From Flammeovirgaceae bacterium (lineage in GTDB: Bacteria > Bacteroidota > Bacteroidia > Cytophagales > Cyclobacteriaceae), in NCBI GenBank assembly GCA_022616575.1, contig JAKEEN010000134.1, positions 1 through 11,427 of the forward strand: 11,427 nt of DNA. The letters run 5' to 3'. The position numbers and the translations under genes were made by a program. The notes beneath the pieces are model-generated. The model was not told where the DNA came from, searched no databases, and saw only the letters and a program-made list of their open reading frames with translations. Shown in pieces: positions 1 through 6,070 of this stretch (position 1 is the stretch's first letter; every line of letters begins with the position of its first letter).

Positions 1-60
1 AGTAACAATTTCTACATCCCCTAACGCTTGTTACAAATCTTCTGAGGTGTATTTTTAATC

Positions 61-567
61 ATGGCAATGAAGATTATTATAGGAGTGATGGGGCCCGGAG
101 AGACAGCAAGGCCGGAAGACAATGAGTTAGCGTATGAATTGGGAACAGCCATCGCCAGGCAAGGATGGGTTGTGTTGACGGGAGGCAGAAAGTTTGGTGT
201 GATGGAAGCAGCCATGAAAGGTGCCGATGACAACAAGGGATTGACCATCGGGATCTTGCCCGGAGCAACAGGCGAAGAAGTATCCCGTCATGCACAAATC
301 AGAATCTATACTGATATGGGCAGCGCCCGTAACAATATTAATGTATTAACGAGTCATGTGTTAGTGGTGATTGGCATGGCAGCAGGTACACTTTCGGAAG
401 TAGCCCTTGCCATTAAAGCCAATCAAAAAATTATTCTTATGAATCAGTCTGAGGAGACTGCACAATACATCAAAAAATTAGGATCCTACCGGGTGATTAC
501 TTCAGATACTGTTGAAGACACAATTCATGTAATCAGGGATTACATTACTGTCCATTCTATTGCCTGA
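61..567 (+). CDS. TIGR00725 / LOG-like SLOG-family nucleotide-binding protein
   Basis: This is a 168-residue soluble Rossmann-type protein of the SLOG/LOG superfamily, most like the TIGR00725 group. Visible signatures are an N-terminal beta strand with a glycine-rich turn (IIIGVMGPG, residues 5-13), LTGGRKFGVMEAAMKGA (39-55, the counterpart of GGGxxGLM in LOG proteins), GSARN (87-91), and GMAAGTLSEVALA (105-117, the counterpart of PGGxGTxxE). True LOG enzymes hydrolyse cytokinin riboside 5'-monophosphates. Here the PGG is replaced, so a phosphoribohydrolase activity is not assured; the group is better described as binding a nucleotide or nucleotide-derived ligand. There is no signal peptide, so it is cytoplasmic. 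ATG 61 is preferred over ATG 67 because GAGG at 44-47 is nearer to it. The stop codon directly abuts the stop of the convergent OmpA gene. Confidence 0.88.
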   Translation: MAMKIIIGVMGPGETARPEDNELAYELGTAIARQGWVVLTGGRKFGVMEAAMKGADDNKGLTIGILPGATGEEVSRHAQIRIYTDMGSARNNINVLTSHVLVVIGMAAGTLSEVALAIKANQKIILMNQSEETAQYIKKLGSYRVITSDTVEDTIHVIRDYITVHSIA

Positions 568-2319
568 CTAGGTTTTGACTACCGTAAACTCAACCCTGCG
601 GTTGTTAGCACGGCCATCTTCCGTATCGTTCGTGTCAATCGGTTTTGTTTCACCGAAGCCATGTGCCTTTAAACGAAGGGGATCAATACCCTGACTGATC
701 ATATAATCGACCACCGCTTGCGAGCGCCCCTGCGAGAGATTCAAATTGTAATCATCAGAACCTTTGCTGTCGGTGTGGCCCTCGATTTCAATTTCAACAG
801 TAGGATTTGCGTTGAGGAACTCAACAACTTTATTCAATTCCACAAACGAAATAGGCTTCAAGGTAGTCTTATCAAAATCGAAATAGATGTTTTTTAGACG
901 TACCGTAGTGCCTACCTCAATGGGTTTCAGATATAGATCTTTAACAACGGGCGTTATCTCTTCATCAACAGCCTCCACACTATCAACCGAATTCAGGTAC
1001 CCTTCAGAAGAACCTGTAAGTAAATACCAGCCTAATCGTTCAATGGGGGCTTCATACTTTCCCTGCAAGGCATCAGCGCGCGCAATGTTTCGCTTTTGAG
1101 GTTTGAAGGTTACATCTACCTTGGCATTGATGGGCTTTTCTGTTTTTGCATCATACACAGTTCCTGCAATCACTAATTTCCTGGCGATTGGAGTTAAGTA
1201 CATATCCGTAATCAACGTTGTGTCATTGCCTAATTTCGGCACCGTAAATGTTTCTTCTTTAGGAAGATATCCATTGGCGCTTGCCAGTACAGCGTATTCA
1301 CTCACTTCAGGAATCAAGGTCTCATAATTACCCACGGGTTTTGTTGCCAGGCTGATGGGTTTATGTTCTTTAATTTTAACTTCTACGTTCCCATCAATGG
1401 CTTGTTTTGTTTTGTCGTTGTACACAATGCCTTTCAACGTCACTTTAATATTGCGCGGAACCAGCACAAACAAATCCAGATTGCCACCGTCAAGACGGCT
1501 ATTTGCACGGGAGGTAAATACATTTCCACTGTTATCCATCGAGAAATAGGCATCATCGGCTGCCGTATTGATGGGACTTCCAACATTAACGGGTGCTGAC
1601 CAGTTCGTCCAGGTATCATCCAGGCGTGTACAGCGGTAAATATCCGCCATGCCCTTTTTGCCCGGTGCATTTCTATCACTGGCAAAAAACAACGTCTTCT
1701 GATCGGGGCTGATGAAGGGGGCATATTCATCGGATGGAGAACTGAGCTTCAGTTTTTGTGGTACAGACCAGGTGGCACCTTGTGCATGACTTACATACAG
1801 ATCGCTCTTCGGACTGTCTTTCACTTCAGAGAAATAAATGATCATGTGTTTTTGATCAGCTGAAATAGCAGCACCCCAAAATCTACCGGCTTCCATTTTT
1901 TCAAAGCCCTGTACTTTTAGTTCAGTGCTTCCACCTCCGGGAGAAACGATGGAAAAGCTTTTTGAATTTTTACTCCTGCCTCCCCGAATAAAGAGACTTC
2001 CATCAGGCAACGCATTAAACACCTGGTTGGACCGGTGATTATTAAAAGGTGATGATAAATGCTGTGCAGGGCCCCATTCACCTTTTTCATCCTTCGAGCT
2101 CATCCAGATATCCTGGCTACCCTCTTTTCCATACGTGTTTTCAGGATGGTTCTGCACAAAAAAATAAACCTTGTTGCCGTCCGGTGAAATTGCCGGTGCC
2201 GCCTCATGCCGAAACGTGTTTACCTGCTTTCCAAGCTTCACCAGTTCAAACCGGGGTGCAAATTGTTGTGCCCATGAAGGGATACCGGCCAACAGACAAA
2301 TGACAAGAAGCTTTCTCAT
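568..2319 (-). CDS. PD40-repeat / OmpA-family outer-membrane protein
   Basis: This is a secreted protein of 583 residues that probably links the outer membrane to peptidoglycan. In order it has a type I signal peptide (residues 1-17, cleavage after PSWA), WD40-like PD40 strands (APAISPDGNKVYFF 41-54, ISADQKHMIIYF 152-163, ISPDQKTLFFASDR 203-216), two carboxypeptidase-regulatory-like repeats (KGIVYNDKTKQAIDG 296-310 and AGTVYDAKTEKPINA 385-399), and a C-terminal OmpA domain. The OmpA domain shows IYFDFDKTTL (478-487), IEGHTDSKGSDDYN (512-525), LSQGRSQAVVDYM (528-540) and NNRRVEF (572-578), including the Asp and Arg expected to bind diaminopimelate. The frame is open up to a TTG at 2328, but ATG 2319 places the signal peptide exactly at the N terminus and is chosen. 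It lies 38 bp downstream of a membrane-protein gene on the same strand, so the two may share a transcript. No ligand for the propeller can be named. Confidence 0.93.
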   Translation of the reverse strand: MRKLLVICLLAGIPSWAQQFAPRFELVKLGKQVNTFRHEAAPAISPDGNKVYFFVQNHPENTYGKEGSQDIWMSSKDEKGEWGPAQHLSSPFNNHRSNQVFNALPDGSLFIRGGRSKNSKSFSIVSPGGGSTELKVQGFEKMEAGRFWGAAISADQKHMIIYFSEVKDSPKSDLYVSHAQGATWSVPQKLKLSSPSDEYAPFISPDQKTLFFASDRNAPGKKGMADIYRCTRLDDTWTNWSAPVNVGSPINTAADDAYFSMDNSGNVFTSRANSRLDGGNLDLFVLVPRNIKVTLKGIVYNDKTKQAIDGNVEVKIKEHKPISLATKPVGNYETLIPEVSEYAVLASANGYLPKEETFTVPKLGNDTTLITDMYLTPIARKLVIAGTVYDAKTEKPINAKVDVTFKPQKRNIARADALQGKYEAPIERLGWYLLTGSSEGYLNSVDSVEAVDEEITPVVKDLYLKPIEVGTTVRLKNIYFDFDKTTLKPISFVELNKVVEFLNANPTVEIEIEGHTDSKGSDDYNLNLSQGRSQAVVDYMISQGIDPLRLKAHGFGETKPIDTNDTEDGRANNRRVEFTVVKT

Positions 2320-2357
2320 GGAGATCAATTTATATTAATTAAAAATACTAAACCACT

Positions 2358-2798
2358 CTACATATTCATACTTAAAATACCCCTGCCGCCCAACCAAATT
2401 GTAATCAGAATAATAAAGAAAGCCATTTCATTAAAAATGGCCAACCGTTTGTGCCTGGCTTCATCTTCTTTCATTCGCTTTGACGTTGAACGTGCAATTG
2501 TAATCAGCACTACGGCAATAAGCATTGCGACAACGTGCTCGACCGTCCAATACCGGAGTTGTGAATTACCCATGGTATCTCCTGAAAACTGTACCCAGGG
2601 ACTTTGAAAATACAACACAAGTCCCAATAGAAACTGGATGTGCGTAGTGATCAGCAACCAAAGGCTTAGCTTATTATCAATCCCGGTAAAGGGTTTCTTA
2701 CCTAACCAACCGATGGTTGATTTGACAATAACGGCAAGCAGTAAAATCAAAACGATATAACGAAGTCCGGAGTGCGAATGAAGTAATCCCTGATACAT
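2358..2798 (-). CDS. Conserved four-helix membrane protein, cytochrome b-like in appearance
   Basis: This 146-residue integral membrane protein has four hydrophobic segments at about 12-31, 44-64, 84-102 and 121-140, joined by short loops. A basic stretch (STSKRMKEDEARHKR) lies between helices 3 and 4. Histidines fall at or near membrane ends: H7 and H9 before helix 1, H53 inside helix 2 and H88 inside helix 3. Paired helical histidines could ligate haem, and Bacteroidota homologues are, to my recollection, sometimes labelled cytochrome b; I treat that as a hint, not a function. The start at ATG 2798 follows a divergent intergenic region of 84 bp shared with the ion-channel gene. The gene is followed 38 bp later by the OmpA-family gene on the same strand. 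Confidence 0.8.
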   Translation of the reverse strand: MYQGLLHSHSGLRYIVLILLLAVIVKSTIGWLGKKPFTGIDNKLSLWLLITTHIQFLLGLVLYFQSPWVQFSGDTMGNSQLRYWTVEHVVAMLIAVVLITIARSTSKRMKEDEARHKRLAIFNEMAFFIILITIWLGGRGILSMNM

Positions 2799-2820
2799 AG
2801 ATAATTGTTTAGACTCCGAA

Positions 2821-2833
2821 ATTAGGTACTAAT
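2821..2833. promoter_or_regulatory. Small palindrome in the divergent intergenic region
   Basis: ATTAG-GTA-CTAAT is a 5-3-5 inverted repeat, lying 22 bp upstream of the minus-strand membrane-protein start and about 28 bp upstream of the -7-like site of the ion-channel gene. It could be an operator, but a palindrome this short in AT-rich DNA can occur by chance. Confidence 0.2.
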
Positions 2834-2861
2834 CTTCAAACCTGAAAGTCAATAATTCGTG

Positions 2862-2869
2862 TAGATTTG
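2862..2869 (+). promoter_or_regulatory. Bacteroidota -7 promoter element for the channel/amidohydrolase pair
   Basis: TAGATTTG matches the Bacteroidota housekeeping -7 consensus TAnnTTTG exactly and lies 13 bp before ATG 2883. Transcription would begin about 8 nt before the start codon, giving a very short leader. No convincing TTG -33 box is visible at 19-21 bp upstream, which lowers confidence. Confidence 0.4.
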
Positions 2870-2882
2870 TTTTCCCTATGGT

Positions 2883-3839
2883 ATGAGAAAAGTTAGTCTG
2901 CTAATCCTCTTTTTGCTCGCTGAACTTCCCGGGTTTTCACAAACCGATAGTTCGCAAACGGCACCTGACACCGTTAAAATCGGAGCCTATGTAATCAGTG
3001 TGCACGACATTAACTTCAGGGAAAAAGAATTTACTGTACGTTTCTGGCTCTGGTTTATTTATGATAATCCGGAATTTGATTTCACATCGCAGTTAGATAT
3101 CCCGAATGCCAAAACCATTGACAAGCCCGAAGTCATCCTCGATTCGGTAGACGGCAAAGCATGGGTGATGCTGAAAATGAAATGTATTATGAAGAAGCAG
3201 TGGACGGTCGAAGATTTTCCATTTGACACCCAGCACCTCACCATTCATATCGAAAACGCAGTGTTTGATAATTCGAAACTGATTTTTGCGCCTGACATTG
3301 AAGGGAGCACGTTTGATAAGGAGCTGACGCTGGAAGGGTGGGACATCAACCGGTTTACCGTGAACACTACGGTAAATGATTATGAGACAGCCTTTGGTGC
3401 TGCCGCTGATCAATATTCAGAATATGCTTCCTTTAATATAGAGATGGATATAGAACGCAATGCCTGGGGATTGTTTGCAAAAATTTTCATTGGCATGTAT
3501 ATAGCGTTTCTTATTTCGATGTTGAGCTTTACCCCACATCCATCCGAACTGGAACCGCGTTTTGGTTTGCCGGTGGGTGGTTTGTTTGCCGCTGTGGGTA
3601 ACAAATACATCATTGACTCATTGTTACCCGAAACCACTTCTTTTAGTCTGGTCGATACCCTTCACGCCATTACTTTCTTCATCATATTTGCTACCCTGGT
3701 TGTTTCTGCCATTACGTTGAAACTTTACGACCACGGAAAAAATGACTTATGCGATAAGGTGAATAAAATCGGATCGCGATTGGTGGTACTGTTTTATGTC
3801 ATCGTCAATATCGTTCTGGTCAGTATAGCAGCCTGGTAA
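2883..3839 (+). CDS. Prokaryotic pentameric ligand-gated ion channel (Cys-loop receptor superfamily)
   Basis: This 318-residue protein has a signal peptide (1-19), an extracellular beta-sandwich ligand-binding domain (about 28-193) and four transmembrane helices (M1 about 197-215, M2 225-247, M3 257-280, M4 298-316). The Cys-loop core FPFDTQ is at 112-117; the two cysteines flanking it in animal receptors are absent, as in other bacterial members. M2 and the M2-M3 loop align without gaps to my memory of GLIC: E224 falls at -2', the position of the GLIC selectivity-filter glutamate, and LLPETTS corresponds to the NLPKTPY loop. This predicts a cation-selective pore in the inner membrane with a periplasmic sensor. 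Pore-facing positions are unusual (G 2', G 6', F 9', G 13', Y 16'). The ligand is unknown. The amidohydrolase begins 4 bp after the stop, so the two are almost certainly co-transcribed. Confidence 0.85.
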   Translation: MRKVSLLILFLLAELPGFSQTDSSQTAPDTVKIGAYVISVHDINFREKEFTVRFWLWFIYDNPEFDFTSQLDIPNAKTIDKPEVILDSVDGKAWVMLKMKCIMKKQWTVEDFPFDTQHLTIHIENAVFDNSKLIFAPDIEGSTFDKELTLEGWDINRFTVNTTVNDYETAFGAAADQYSEYASFNIEMDIERNAWGLFAKIFIGMYIAFLISMLSFTPHPSELEPRFGLPVGGLFAAVGNKYIIDSLLPETTSFSLVDTLHAITFFIIFATLVVSAITLKLYDHGKNDLCDKVNKIGSRLVVLFYVIVNIVLVSIAAW

Positions 3840-3843
3840 TTTC

Positions 3844-5484
3844 ATGCGGTCAACTCTACTTGTTTTTGCCTCCCTACTTTTTATTACCTGTCAGGAAAGG
3901 CAAACCACACTGTACGATGTTATCATTCGCAACGGAATGATTTATGATGGCTCGGGTTCAAAACCTTTTCGTGGCGATATGGCCTTGCAGGCGGATACTA
4001 TTGCTGCTATCGGAGATCTTTCATCGGCAAAAGGAAAAAAAGAAATCGATGCCACCGGGTTAGCCCTGGCACCCGGATTCATTAACATGCTAAGCTGGGC
4101 CGATGGCACGCTTCTAAAAGACGGTCGTGCCATGAGTGATATCAAGCAAGGTGTAACCCTTGAAGTTTTTGGAGAAGGCTTAACAGCCTACCCTGTAAAA
4201 AGAAAAGTGAAGGGGGTTGATAGTCTTTGGACCAGTCTTGATGGTTATTATAAATGGTTGATGAAAAAAGGGATTAACCCCAACGTAGCTTCCTTTGTCG
4301 GAGCGACTACCATTCGCATGCATGAAATAGGTAATGAAAACCGGGCAGCGACACCCGATGAACTTAACCGCATGAAAAGTCTGGTCAAGCAGGCCATGGA
4401 AGAAGGGGCTATGGGTTTAGGTACTTCATTAATTTATGCCCCTGCTATTTATGCTTCCACAACCGAACTAATCGAACTCAGCAAAACGGCTCAGCAATAC
4501 GGAGGAAGCTACATTACCCACATGCGCAGCGAAAGTGATTTAATTCTTGAAGCACTTGATGAAGCTCTGAAGATTGGAAGAGAAGCAAGCATACCGGTAG
4601 AAATCTATCATTTAAAAATCAACCACAGCCGCAACTGGAATAAAATTGATACGATCCTTAACAAAATTGACAGTGCGCAAAAGGCAGGGTTAAAAGTTAC
4701 TGCCAATATGTATCCGTACATGGCCAGCGCTACCGACCTGGCAGAGCGGGTACCCAAGTGGGCAATGGCCGGATCATTTAAAACTGTTAAAAAAAGATTT
4801 GCCAATGCAGAGCAACGCAGAAAAATTATTCATGAGATGCAGGTGGGGTTTCCACAGAAGAACTCCGATCCGGCCAACGTTATGCTGTTAGGATTCAGAA
4901 ATGATTCGTTGCACCGGTTATATCAGGGTAAACGATTAGATGAGGTGGCCCGCTTGCATGGCAAGGATGCCGATGAAACCGTGCTTGATTTATTAGTGAA
5001 AGACCGTTCGAAGAAAACAGCCGCTGTTTACTTTCTTCAATCGGAAGAGAACGTAAAGAGAATGATGAAGTTGCCCTTTGTGAGTTTCGGATCTGATGCA
5101 GGTGCTCCGGCAACTGAAAAACCATTTACCGATCAGGGCATTCACCCCCGCGCCTATGGCACCTTTTCCCGTGTGTTGGGGAGATTTGTAAGAGATGAGA
5201 AAATTCTATCGCTGCAAGAAGCCATCAGGCGAATGACCTCACTTCCAGCTTCCAATTTAAAACTTAAGGCAAGGGGCGCTTTGAAAACAGGCTACTTTGC
5301 TGATGTGGTAATTTTCAATCCTGACTTAATTCAGGATCACGCTACGTATGAGAAGCCCCATCAGTATGCAACTGGGGTAGAGCATGTATTCGTGAATGGC
5401 GTGCATGTTTTAAATAAAGGAGAGCACACGGGTGCAAAACCCGGGCGTGCTATCAGAGGCCCGGGTTACATACCGAAAAACTAA
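3844..5484 (+). CDS. D-aminoacylase-type amidohydrolase lipoprotein (N-acyl-D-amino-acid deacylase family)
   Basis: This 546-residue amidohydrolase-fold protein has a lipoprotein-type signal (LLFITC, Cys16). A small N-terminal beta region (22-75) and C-terminal strands flank a TIM barrel. Conserved parts are APGFIN (76-81), THMRSE (225-230, metal-ligand His226), IYHLK (254-258, His256) and FGSDAGAP (415-422, catalytic-type Asp418). In D-aminoacylase the first strand ends in HxH and a Cys also binds zinc. Here HxH is replaced by Leu83 and Trp85, and the Cys region reads VFGEG (108-112), so Glu111 may be a replacement ligand. I recognise this PGFINMLSW/FGEG pattern as a subfamily, so the gene is probably intact and not decayed. 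The substrate is presumably an N-acyl amino acid or a similar amide in the periplasm; that is inference. It follows the ion channel by 4 bp and overlaps the convergent NTF2-like gene by 4 bp. Confidence 0.88.
   Translation: MRSTLLVFASLLFITCQERQTTLYDVIIRNGMIYDGSGSKPFRGDMALQADTIAAIGDLSSAKGKKEIDATGLALAPGFINMLSWADGTLLKDGRAMSDIKQGVTLEVFGEGLTAYPVKRKVKGVDSLWTSLDGYYKWLMKKGINPNVASFVGATTIRMHEIGNENRAATPDELNRMKSLVKQAMEEGAMGLGTSLIYAPAIYASTTELIELSKTAQQYGGSYITHMRSESDLILEALDEALKIGREASIPVEIYHLKINHSRNWNKIDTILNKIDSAQKAGLKVTANMYPYMASATDLAERVPKWAMAGSFKTVKKRFANAEQRRKIIHEMQVGFPQKNSDPANVMLLGFRNDSLHRLYQGKRLDEVARLHGKDADETVLDLLVKDRSKKTAAVYFLQSEENVKRMMKLPFVSFGSDAGAPATEKPFTDQGIHPRAYGTFSRVLGRFVRDEKILSLQEAIRRMTSLPASNLKLKARGALKTGYFADVVIFNPDLIQDHATYEKPHQYATGVEHVFVNGVHVLNKGEHTGAKPGRAIRGPGYIPKN
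5436..5467 (-). terminator. Hairpin terminator candidate inside the end of the amidohydrolase gene
   Basis: Perfect 9-bp arms AACCCGGGC (5438-5446) and GCCCGGGTT (5459-5467) enclose a 12-nt loop. Read on the minus strand, the hairpin starts 13 bp beyond the stop of the NTF2-like gene and ends in TTTT, so it may terminate that transcript from within its neighbour's coding sequence. Two of the T residues are shared with the stem and the tract is short. The codons for KPGRAIRGPG could produce the repeat by chance. Confidence 0.35.
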
Positions 5485-5912
5485 GGCTGGCGATAATAGA
5501 TTTTAGCCACTATCCTCCACCCTTCCTGGAATTTATAAAGCGAGAGATAGTCGGTAAATGTCTTCTTTCCATCACGGTAAAGTTCAAGTTTTACCACCGC
5601 AGCACTGCCGGCTACATCCACGGAAAGAAATTTGCCTTCTGCGCGAGGCCCCGCTGTCGGGTTTTGTGCTTTTGCCTTCTCGTTGTTAGTAATCCATTCT
5701 TCGATACCTAGCGGCCGGGCGTCATTTTCTATGAACCGCTGCATCACAAAGGCAGGATGAAACCCTTTTCGGATATCTTCTACACTCCCGCGATTCTGTA
5801 TGCCTTCAATGTAGGCGCTATTCACAACCTGCTTAATGAGCTCCTCATCGGTTTGGGCTGAAACAAAAAATGATAGAATAGATAAAAGGACAAGAAATGA
5901 ATACTTCTTCAT
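5481..5912 (-). CDS. Secreted NTF2-like (lumazine-binding-like) protein
   Basis: This 143-residue protein has a signal peptide (1-19, cleavage after FVSA) followed by one compact alpha+beta domain. The pattern is an N-terminal helix (DEELIKQVVNSAYIEGI), a loop ending in FHPAFVM, a helix around IEEWITNNEKAK, and then four strands ending in EGWRIVAKIYYRQP. This is the nuclear transport factor 2 fold, in the group often labelled putative lumazine-binding. No catalytic residues can be assigned, so the role is unknown; many such proteins bind small molecules or are accessory. The frame extends to TTG 5960, but ATG 5912 is chosen because it puts the signal peptide at the N terminus. The stop overlaps the stop of the amidohydrolase gene by 4 bp. 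The permease gene lies 158 bp upstream on the same strand. Confidence 0.87.
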   Translation of the reverse strand: MKKYSFLVLLSILSFFVSAQTDEELIKQVVNSAYIEGIQNRGSVEDIRKGFHPAFVMQRFIENDARPLGIEEWITNNEKAKAQNPTAGPRAEGKFLSVDVAGSAAVVKLELYRDGKKTFTDYLSLYKFQEGWRIVAKIYYRQP

Positions 5913-6014
5913 ATGCGTATGGAGTTGGTTAACGAATATAAGATACGGCTTTAACCACAAAATCGACTATAAAAGGAGATCAACAACAACTTCTGCACGA
6001 TGAACAACAAACTG

Positions 6015-6022
6015 CAAAAGTA
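6015..6022 (-). promoter_or_regulatory. -7 promoter element candidate for the NTF2-like gene
   Basis: On the minus strand TACTTTTG matches TAnnTTTG exactly. It would give a leader of about 95 nt before ATG 5912. No TTG was found at the proper -33 distance. If real, the NTF2-like gene can be expressed independently of the permease upstream. The rest of 5913-6070 holds only AACAACAA-type simple repeats and no clear hairpin. Confidence 0.3.
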
Positions 6023-6070
6023 TGACACGTTGTGAAGGTGAACGTTTAAGGGTACGATTGACCTCTGGTG

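Noticed and set aside
591..604. CAACC-CTGC-GGTTG hairpin after the SLOG gene as a terminator
   Set aside because: It encodes the conserved NNRRVEF motif of the OmpA domain, is only 5 bp, and has no T tract.
1440..1730. 96-residue minus-strand frame inside the OmpA-family gene
   Set aside because: Same-strand out-of-frame shadow of the PD40 region, with no ribosome-binding context.
2320..2328. TTG start extending the OmpA-family protein by three residues
   Set aside because: ATG 2319 gives a standard signal peptide beginning MRK; the TTG has no support.
5913..5960. TTG start extending the NTF2-like protein by 16 residues
   Set aside because: The extension would bury the signal peptide; ATG 5912 puts it at the N terminus.
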